Part shown: positions 56,191 to 64,000 of the stretch, piece by piece | How positions within the stretch are numbered: position 1 is the first letter of the stretch | Layout: the number at the start of each line of letters is the position of its first letter | From: Micrasema longulum | Lineage: Eukaryota; Arthropoda; Insecta; Trichoptera; Brachycentridae | Reading direction: 5' to 3' | Length of the DNA stretch: 64,000 bases | Assembly: GCA_022494885.1 (NCBI GenBank) | Contig: JAGVSM010000224.1 | Coordinates: 124,001-188,000 of the forward strand | The notes under the pieces: model-generated | Database searches by the model: none | Told to the model about the DNA's origin: nothing | What the model saw: the letters and a program-made list of their open reading frames with translations, nothing else | Translations under genes and position numbers: made by a program

Positions 56191-56490
56191 CGCTCGTCCA
56201 TGCACTTTGTAGCTGCAAGACGATTAGTAATCTAGCTTCAATAGGTAATTGTTATCAACTATCAAATATCCAAATTTAGTAAATGAGGTCTAGAATTCCA
56301 ACTGTCCATGCGCTCAGTAGCTGCAAGACTTGTTGTTATATAACTTATATTTTTATAAATTTGTTTTTTATTTCATTTTTTAAAATATCACTAAAACTCT
56401 AAATTGTCAAAAAAAAATAGAAATGTAAATAGGGGCTAGATTTCTTATTGTCCATGCGTTCTGTAGCTGCAAGACTTGCTGGGATATTTA
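56191..56490 (+). repeat. Triplicated motif
   Basis: Three diverged copies of a unit of about 35 bp built on GTCCATGCG...GTAGCTGCAAGAC start near 56,196, 56,304 and 56,450, each preceded by a CTAGA/CCAGA-type block. The spacing is about 108 and 146 bp. The function is unknown; it may be part of the 3' UTR of a LINE whose end follows. Confidence 0.55.
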
Positions 56491-56572
56491 TTTATTGTAC
56501 AGCGCCCTTGAGGTAATTTTCACAAAAACGGCGCTATATAAATTATCCAAATATAAATAAATAAAATTGACT
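56455..56572 (+). mobile_element. LINE 3' end
   Basis: 'CAGCGCCCTTGAGGTAATTT' and ACGGCGCTATATAAATT followed by AAATA repeats (56,551-56,570). This is typical of CR1/L2-like 3' termini. Confidence 0.5.
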
Positions 56573-57632
56573 TAAAAGCATTTTACTTGTTAATTTCGAT
56601 TTCAATTTTGAATTCATTTTAAATAAAAAGCTATGAAATATGCTTTTGAAAGTCACAATTATTTTTTTTAACAATTAAGAATTTTTTAATTGTTTTATCT
56701 CGTAATTTTATCGTATTATGCATAATTTAGGATAGTTGTTTGAAAAGTGAAGGTCTTGGAAATGCATCCAGCATTTCAGGGTAAAGCTTATTGATTAAGT
56801 AGATTAGTTTATGAATGTTATCAGTGTTAGGATTTCTTCTGAATGTGTTTGATGTGAAACGCTTTTTTATCGTTATAATTATCGCACATTGCATTAAAGA
56901 TTATTTTACAAAAATATTAAATGTAAAAATGCATACGTACCTTTTGTTTTTAATTTGCGATACACAGTGGGGTAGGTGGATTAAAAAAGATTCCATAATA
57001 AAAATGAAAACAAATCAAGAAGTCCAATTTTATCCAACATTTTTACAGTTTCTCGGTGATAAATATCTACTTAAGGTCTGAAAATGGTGGTTAGTAGCTC
57101 ATTCAATTGTTCATTTGACTGGATATTTTTTTCCAGCAATACACATTTTGTATTTTTGAAATACATAGGTGAAAATTCAAAGGATTAAAATAAACATAAA
57201 TATGCTGGATGAGAAAGGCAGTCCAACAGGGAAATATCACATAATACAAATACCGACAAAAGTATGTGAAATGGATTTAGAAAAATAAATTGTATTTTCT
57301 AATCAATAAAATTGTAAAAAATGTGACATTTCCCTATTTTTCTTAAAAATTGACTATTTTTTGCTAGATTGGTTTAAAATTCAATTAAAAGATTTGCTAA
57401 TATGACGTATTGATATTAATTTGTGAAAAGTGATCCCCTAGTGACCACTGAGGAGATATTTTAATCCACCTATTACCATATGTATGTATTGTAAATTAAT
57501 GGAAAATACAATGAAAGTTCTTGGATTTCGGATGCTGATTACTGTTTTTTTTTAAGTTAATGTCATTTGTAATATGATGTTGATGTATTTTTTGCTTTTA
57601 CCGTTTCGCGGTAACTATTTTTCCCAGCTGTC
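56573..57632. other. Gene-free spacer
   Basis: The open frame 56,815-57,081 has no recognisable domain, and its composition is like the surroundings. No gene is called. Confidence 0.4.
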
Positions 57633-58094
57633 TACAGTACTCTCTCAATAATCCGCCACCCTAAAAACCAGGCAAGTGTCCATTCGTGAAAATGACAGAT
57701 TATGCTACATATATTCAAACAGTTTCGTAAAAATAGTTTTTATTGAGGAATTTGTGCTTGCATCACGCAAAATTAAATAAGTTCAAAGTATTTATAAAAT
57801 TACAAAGTATTTATTCAGTGTCGTTTGTTTGCAGCGGATTACTGAATTTGACATCCGAAAACCGGAGAATTATAGAGCCTTATTCTGTGCTATCAACCAG
57901 TAAAAAATATTTATTTATTTAATATATATGATCTAAGCCAATTACAACAGTTATGTGAAGAAACCTATGTACAAGAAACTGAACACAAATAACAAAACTA
58001 TGTAGCAAAGACAAAGACAAACGAGGGCAATGACAGATTATAGTAGTGGTCGGACTATCGAGCGGCGTATTATCAGTAATATTAGAGTACTGTA
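57633..58094. mobile_element. pogo-type MITE with nested LINE tail
   Basis: It begins CAGTACTCTCTC at 57,635 and ends with the complement of CAGTACTCTA at 58,092. TA stands on both sides (57,633-57,634 and 58,093-58,094), as for pogo/Tigger-type elements. The interior holds no transposase. A LINE 3' end interrupts it. Confidence 0.65.
57905..58037 (-). mobile_element. LINE 3' tail inserted in the pogo-type MITE
   Basis: The reverse complement of the 3' UTR at 8,480-8,610 (blocks AATTACAACAGTTA, AGAAACTGAACA and AAGACAAACGAGGG), with its (ATTT)n tail at 57,909-57,920. Confidence 0.7.
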
Positions 58095-58551
58095 TAATCG
58101 TTAAGAGGATCTGCGGTTTGAGTTTTCTTCATACAAACATATTCCATATTTTCTCCCTGGATTATGGTAGTAAAGCGATGATTTTTTTTCACTATAGATA
58201 TTCTCCATTGGGGTCTTCCTATCATTTTTTTTGTGGTTGATTGGATCTAGGACCATCCGAAAACCCTTAAAAGCGCCTAGTTTTATCTGACGACTTTGGA
58301 CGTACGGTACACAAATATAACTATTTTTCTAAAAATCAAAATGTACCGACATAAAATTTTCTTTCTGATAAAAAAAAAACATAATCCGTTCACTTTTGGG
58401 GTGAGGAAATTGGGAATACGAGACCTTGATTTTAATTAGGCATAATCAGTCCGATGTGCAATTGTCATTTTCACATAGTATTCGGGTAGACATCTGCGAG
58501 AGAGTGACAGAAAAACTATATTTAATTACATTTATATATTTAAATACCTAA

Positions 58552-58745
58552 ATTTGTTGCAACAGAGGGAAAAAATTTTTGAAAAGGGAATATAAAAGTC
58601 TAGGCATTTACAGGGCTTATGACCTGTCATTGGCTGGTTTAAGTGGCCAATTTACACACTGTATAACATTCACCATTCTGCCTATTTTTAAACATCCACA
58701 TTTCCTCAACTATTCCGTCTGTTGACTTTTGTGGAGTAAAAAAAT
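58552..58745 (+). mobile_element. Foldback-family copy
   Basis: The arm in plus orientation from TTGTTGCAACAGAG to TGTTGACTTTTGTG, including CTGGTTTAAGTGGCC. Confidence 0.7.
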
Positions 58746-60430
58746 TAAGTACCTATTTTCAAAGTATTCTCCGTCCCAAATCCTCTTAATCTAGCAATTA
58801 ACCAAAAGCAAACATGAAACTCTTAGCAAAATGTGTTGGTTCGCACAATCTCGTAAAATTATTTGAACACTTGTTACTTTTATTAACTAAAAAAACAGTA
58901 ATCACCACTGGAAGAAATTGGATCATTCTTAAATATCTTCTTATAAATAATAATTGTATCTAAAGTAATAGTAATGGTTTAATGCACTTGCCTTTAGATA
59001 GGGGATACGGTGATAAAATTTAAATCTCTTAAGATCTTAATAAAACATCGCAATAAAGGCGTGAAGTGTTTCTAAATTATACATAATGTTTAGGCGTTTA
59101 AATGTGTTTAGAGGTTGACAAATTATATTTAATAAATTCAGTGAAGATATTATATTTTATATATACGTTTGTTGGAGTATTATTATATTATATTATGTAT
59201 TCACAGTCTATCTCGTTGCATTCTTGAGGTGCTTCATTTATCTTTGAAATATTGAACTTCCACTTTTGTAGTGTTTAATTAAAGAAATTATAAAATTTTT
59301 GGATTTTGAAATTAATTTATTAGTGGCGAGGGAAACATTAAATGTGTTACTTAAATAAATTATAGATGCCTTTTATTCCCTAAAAATCTTAATATCGAAC
59401 AACTGTGGGTTATATGTAAAGCGTTTGTGATTATTACCAAAGTTTTATGGTTGCTTAATACGCAGTTGCGTCATTTGACACGCACCTTATTTATTTAGCT
59501 TAAAAATGCCGTCAATTCTGAGATGTGTAGTTTGTAAACATTATGATAGTATTTTATTTACATAAAAATGCACAGCTTATTTGTAGTATAAATACTTTTA
59601 AAATTATATTTACTTATGTTATTTTCATCGCACAGCATGAACTTTAAAATTAATTATATGCATTTTTAATATTACATATATCGTTTATAAAATTAGTGGT
59701 GCAATTAACACATAAATACATACATAGTTGCAAATACGTAATATTTTTCTGATGTATAAGTGAGTCTACGAACTCCTTAGAAGTAACAAATAAATCTTCA
59801 CATTTAGTACAGAAACCGTAAGTTTATATGAGACTTATCTGAATTAGCATTCTGCCTTGCAAACCGCACTCTCCACACATTGTACCTCTATGAAATATAA
59901 AGATTATATTTTAAAATAACATTCTTGTTTTCTTTTTCATCCATGTATGATCAACTTGTCATTTAAACATCATAAACTTTGTAATAACTTAATTTTTTAT
60001 GTATTTCAAGTGTCTCCAAATCATTGTAAACTAATACTGGAATTCAACCCTCTTAGAATTTCATAATAGACCAATATTTAAGTGACATGACTGAATCCTT
60101 CATATAATTTTTAGGTTGAATTTTTATTTCATAATTTAAGGAAAAAGAAATGTCATGTTTTGTAATAAAAAATATTAAACCAAACATTTATATTATAAGT
60201 AAAGGTATGGAATTTTCGCAAATAAAAAACAGAAATTTCACAAAAAAAATTGAAATTTTTCTCAAATTCGCAAAATATAATACATACATATGCATTCATA
60301 TGAATTAAAAAACTTTTTTGTACACTTAAAATTATATATTTTATGTTAATTTAAAGCTATCATTGTTGCAATTTTAACATTTACCTCTAATACTCATTCT
60401 CTCCGTAATAATGATATTATATATGCCTAT
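58746..60430. other. Gene-free spacer
   Basis: AT-rich, with nothing assigned. Confidence 0.4.
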
Positions 60431-60769
60431 TTATTTAAAGAACCGTTCTGCGTCTACACTGACTGTTAGTTGGACTCCAAATGCCCTGTACGCTGCTTGG
60501 GCAAAGGTTTGAAAGCAGCATTTAGTAGTCCACAATATGTCCTTAACACTGGGATCTTTCTTCCTGTTTATTGATTGAAGCATTAGGGATGAAAGTGCGT
60601 TCTTATACCCATCAATTAGCTCATTTTGAGGAAGTTCTCTGAAGGACGGAATATTTAATAAGCTTTTGAGTAATGTATTTTGATTTAAGGTGGTTATACT
60701 CGCAGCCACATATGGGCAAAATATCTGACCAATATGAAAGTAGGATTCATTTGTTGTATTTAATTTCAC
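60431..60769 (-). pseudogene. Possible hAT-like transposase remnant
   Basis: A 112-codon minus frame ending 'FGVQLTVSVDAERFFK'. The 'SVDAER' block and its position resemble the C-terminal dimerisation region of hAT-type transposases, which carry a related S-x-E-R-x-F-S motif. The rest is not recognised. It could also be an unrelated decayed gene. Confidence 0.35.
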
Positions 60770-60934
60770 GTGCAGAGAAAGATTATTGAAACGTTTTTCA
60801 GATGGGTTATCTTAGATGATTTATCCTCTCCCCACCATTTTCCCCCCCCAATTCATCTATCAAATGATGCATCTTTTTTGCAAAAAAAACATAAATTGGT
60901 ATATTTCGCATCTATTCGCAAATATAAGAAGTAA

Positions 60935-61172
60935 CTAATCAGATTCAAGTTAAACCGTCGGAAGCATTTTCTGAGTAATGAGGTTGTTGACGGTTGGAAT
61001 AAGTTGCCACAAGAGCTGGTCTTGAGACACATTCACATGTGGTGTCAATAACTTAGAAAATTATCTAGATTTGTTTTGAAAAAGTTGAAATAGCCCGACA
61101 ACTAACTTTCATCAAATGTATATAAGCCTATCAGCTTTAAGCTGCTCGCTTAAAATAAAAATAATAATAATG
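60935..61172 (+). pseudogene. LINE C-terminal fragment with (AAT)n tail
   Basis: The translation reads 'NRRKHFLSNEVVDGWNKLPQ', then after a stop 'SRFVLKKLK', matching the common R..FF..RVV..WN.LP motif at the end of CR1/Jockey-like RT proteins. The tail is AATAATAATAATG at 61,159-61,171. Confidence 0.7.
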
Positions 61173-61433
61173 TATGGTGCGGTAATGTAATATGTGGCAT
61201 TTGTTTTATAGAGCGCGAAACGTCTCATTTATAGATACTTTGAAATATGCTTATTTAAAACCATTGTAGAAAATTTAGCAAACTTCGCATGGAAAAAAAA
61301 TTAGTACCATTACCATCATAATTTTTTACTTATTTAAAAATAGTAAAAAAAACGTGAAAAGACTCTGTAGTGGATGTTTTTCGTGTAAAGACAATTAGAT
61401 TAAATTTAACTTACTAGGGTTGATATTCCAAAG

Positions 61434-61527
61434 GCTCTTGCGGTCATAGAAAATACTTTTATTTCGTGTATTTAGTATGATGTATGTAAATATGCTAAAT
61501 AAAGGTGTTTTCTACGGCCGCGAGAGC
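61434..61527. repeat. Hairpin-forming inverted repeat
   Basis: Arms of about 29 bp (61,434-61,462 and 61,499-61,527) match with about six mismatches, sharing TAGAAAA and GCTCT blocks. The loop is 36 nt. It may be a small MITE. Confidence 0.5.
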
Positions 61528-62077
61528 GGTTCAGAATAGCACCGCAGGAGTATTCAAATGAAAGATTCAGTTACATATTACTAATTTTAATATCATAGCT
61601 ATAACAGATGTTTAAATATGGTAATATGAAATATAGGCAATACTGAATGAATTTGGCCGTTGCGGTAAAATGAGTAGAATAGAATTTGGAACTACCGAGT
61701 GTCAGTTACGACATTGTGCTTGACGTCTAGTACCTGTGCTGAGCGGAGAAAGTCTGGCTTGGCTCGTTTCCGTTTTGTAATGGCGGTTGGTGGCGTGTTA
61801 TATTGACAATTGTACGCCCTGTCTCTAGTATTGTCAGAGGTATCCATAATCCTATTTGAATCATGCCTTAGATTTATAATTTACACAATTAATTGTTTCA
61901 TCAATTGGAATCTTTAGAATATTTACTAGCTTTTCATTATTAAACTTTGAGAGTAATTAAGCAAGGAAATTTTAAATGCTAACTAAGTATACGCATTCAC
62001 TCTTGTTTTATGAAACCAATGTAAAAATTATCCATCTTAATCCAGTGTTAAAATAAACAAAATTCACACAGAAAAGT
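61528..62077. other. Gene-free spacer
   Basis: Nothing supported. It lies beyond the presumed end of the troponin C transcript. Confidence 0.4.
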
Positions 62078-62083
62078 TTTATT
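62078..62083 (-). terminator. TpnC: Polyadenylation signal, troponin C
   Basis: AATAAA on the minus strand, about 254 bases after the stop codon. It is the nearest good signal, but others exist in this AT-rich DNA. Confidence 0.4.
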
Positions 62084-62336
62084 GGAGTTCAAATCCAGTT
62101 ACATTTTTTCTGCACTGACAGAAATATTATTACAGGAAAAAATATAAGTTATGAATGTAGACAAATAAAATATTATCCAACTAAATAAACTCATTTGTTT
62201 ACATACTCATTATGTTTTCGTTGATGAACAATAATTTGTGTTAATATTTTGTATAAAAGTCCGATGAAAAATAGAAAAAAGGTCTTAATTATAATCTTAG
62301 CCTAATTAACAGGTATTTGACTTCTAGGTGCAATGT

Positions 62337-62365
62337 TTATTCTCCTGTCATCATTTCCATGAATT
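62337..62365 (-). CDS. TpnC: Troponin C last exon
   Basis: 29 nt. The acceptor on the minus strand is TTTTTCAG just right of 62,365, and the stop TAA is at 62,337-62,339. It encodes the end of EF-hand 4 and the C-terminus. Confidence 0.9.
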
Positions 62366-63736
62366 CTGAAAAACAAAAAATACATTGAACCCAATTTGCA
62401 GTCTTACTGTTTACATTGCAAAAAACGTTTAAGTAAAATTTACACTTGGTGCAATTTCTGAAAAACCTCAAAATCTTGTGTTGCAATTTCTGTGACCGCT
62501 ACATAAATAATACATACATACATACATAGTTTTAATTGAAAAAAAATATCTAAAATATATATATTTTTTTATACAAAATAAATATTTGCGTTTTTATGAT
62601 TTACCCAAATATTTAATTTTGAGGGCCATTTTCAACGAGTTGTAAATAACTCACTATTAGAAAATGGAATCAAGTTGGGGTAGAGTGGGATTCGAACCAC
62701 GGAACTTTGGCCCGTGAGTCCGAGACACTAGCCGCAGGACCACAACCCGAATTATTTAAGAGTCCTCCTCGCTAGAATAACCTCAAATATTTATTAAAAT
62801 CTCTTCATTGCTAATATGCTTCAGCCAGATTTTGATTTATTTTTTAAAGCTTCTTTATTTTAAAAATCAACTGAAAGGCCGTTTACAAAACAATATTGTT
62901 CTGTCCCAGGACTCGATCATTGTTGACATGTAAACAGCAATTTAAAGGACAGGACATTGTTCCGAGACATTGTTACGGAGATAGACGGGCAGGCTATCTC
63001 CGTGGAACCATGATTATTCTCACCACCGCACACGTCCGCATTGTCCTCATGTGAATCCGCATGGACAGGACCATATGACGATAGCGATTTGTTCGACACG
63101 TACGTGTCGCTCCCGTGCATTTTATCTGACAAAAATGGCAGTAGAAAAAAAAAACATTTTTATTATTTAGTTCGTCCTTTAACAATTGTAATACATCTTG
63201 GTATAAAATAAATTATATTTTTCGTGAACTCGCTCGTAATGAACGCTATCGTGTATTCATTTTCGCTACGCTCATGTGCGAACTGCGGCCGAATTTTCGT
63301 ATCATCCCAGCGTTTGTCCTGAGTGGTTGAGGCTGAGACAAAACAATATTGTCCTATATTATTGTATTGTCCACGTGTAAACAATATTTTAATTCTTTGA
63401 GGAAGAATTTTAAAGAATTTGTCAGAGAAATTATATTTGCGCATTTGACCAAATGCCTTCAAAGGAGGAATATTGCCATGCATATTATTCCTAGCCCTTG
63501 TTGACAAGCATGTTCCTAAGCAGGAGAATGGCGATGCTCATATCCAAAAGTAAATAGCAAAATTTAAAAAAATATGTTTCAAAAGTTATATAAATATTAT
63601 TCACCATCAAAGTCAACCGTGCCTGATCCATCAGAGTCAATCTCCTCAATCATCATGTCCAGCTCATGCTCTGTGAGCTGATCATCTAACTCTCTCAGGA
63701 TCTCTTTCAAACATGATGTAGGGATATAGCCGTTGC
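62337..63736 (-). CDS. TpnC: Troponin C, last two coding exons (5' part outside the window)
   Basis: Troponin C is the calcium sensor of the thin filament in striated muscle. Read on the minus strand, exon 63,736-63,605 encodes '[20 protein letters not shown]' through '[18 protein letters not shown]', and exon 62,365-62,337 completes 'EFMEMMTGE' and TAA. The fourth EF-hand loop ([12 protein letters not shown]) keeps the acidic residues at positions 1, 3, 9 and 12, so it should bind calcium. The final glutamate is split by the intron (G in one exon, AA in the next). Sequence and length are as in insect muscle troponin C. The intron (62,366-63,604) carries a SINE and another element. The start and EF-hands 1-3 lie beyond position 64,000. 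Confidence 0.93.
62578..62755 (-). mobile_element. tRNA-derived SINE (family C) in the troponin C intron
   Basis: Nearly identical to 39,725-39,908. The tRNA-like head is at 62,685-62,750 with B box GGTTCGAATCC. It is in the same strand as the gene. Confidence 0.8.
62885..63510. mobile_element. Unclassified element with direct repeats, in the troponin C intron
   Basis: The block ACAAAACAATATTGT...ATTGT...TGTAAACA occurs in direct orientation near 62,887-62,936 and 63,338-63,390. Between them lies GC-richer DNA with pieces of open frame on the minus strand (62,917-63,185 and 63,163-63,507). Words such as GTCCTCATG, CATGTGAATCCG and GACAGGAC recur with variations. The pattern resembles Harbinger-like MITEs, but this is a guess. 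Confidence 0.4.
63605..63736 (-). CDS. TpnC: Troponin C penultimate exon
   Basis: 132 nt. The acceptor on the minus strand is CCCCCAACCAG right of 63,736, and the donor is GTGAAT left of 63,605. It encodes the helix between EF-hands 3 and 4 and most of EF-hand 4. Without splicing the frame would end after two residues. Confidence 0.93.
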
Positions 63737-64000
63737 CTGGTTGGGGGAAAAATAAAACATTATTTATGTGTGGACAACTAAGTATTGTTATGACAATATT
63801 TTTCCATTTACATGAATATATTTCTCAATAAGAACATGGGATGAATTTACAATAAAAATCAGGAATCAATTCAAATTCTGACCAACAACTTTACTTTTCG
63901 AAACTTATTAGTATCAATTCAGATTTATAAACTTATTACTGTCATTACTGATAATTACCTGCTCAATTCAAGTTAGTAAACTTATTTATTTATTTAATAC

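Noticed and set aside
56815..57081. Frame of 88 codons downstream of the NCKIPSD-like gene
   Set aside because: The composition resembles the AT-rich background and no domain was seen.

Overview
This window looks like nuclear DNA from an insect or closely related arthropod. It is AT-rich, the genes are split by GT-AG introns, and the spacers and introns are packed with non-LTR retrotransposons, a Penelope-like element, mariner, hAT, pogo and P-type DNA transposon remnants and tRNA-derived SINEs. The troponin C carboxyl end is of the arthropod type. No prokaryotic operons, CRISPR arrays or genuine tRNA or rRNA genes were seen. The species cannot be fixed from the sequence alone.

Layout. Positions 1-26,000 hold no host exon that I can support. 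They are a graveyard of mobile elements: several 5'-truncated LINE tails, a large hairpin element at 6.6-7.4 kb, a Penelope-like retroelement with a GIY-YIG endonuclease domain at 12.7-13.7 kb, a LINE with an RNase H domain at 16.4-17.4 kb, tRNA-derived SINEs and a hAT-type MITE at 23.2-23.8 kb. From 26.0 to 41.1 kb, on the plus strand, lie two tandem paralogous genes for six-helix cytochrome b561 proteins (transmembrane electron carriers). The first (26,032-31,903) lacks a visible first exon and carries a one-base frameshift in its last exon. The second (36,736-41,134) can be assembled completely from five exons into 446 residues and has a basic N-terminal extension of about 130 residues. From 42.1 to 54.4 kb, also plus strand, eleven exons join in frame into a 616-residue NCKIPSD/SPIN90-like protein (SH3 domain, proline-rich linker, C-terminal helical domain), an actin regulator. 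At the right edge, on the minus strand, are the last two coding exons of a troponin C gene (62,337-63,736) whose 5' part lies outside the window.

Exon boundaries were worked out by hand from splice sites, reading-frame phase and resemblance to known families. The two cytochrome b561 genes share the phases of their last four introns, which supports tandem duplication. They differ sharply in base composition: the first has GC-rich exons and the second AT-rich exons. The three genes are not an operon and have no evident shared pathway.

I did not find a convincing new multi-gene system. The most unusual material is mobile: (i) a dispersed repeat family with at least nine loci here, one an 808-bp insertion with a hairpin of two arms of about 205 bp and a 14-bp target duplication; (ii) a P-element-like short transposon family that still carries the first 26 codons of a THAP domain; (iii) nested insertions whose target sites can be read exactly; and (iv) a Penelope-like element bounded by near-identical 58-bp inverted repeats, with hammerhead-like motifs at four places.
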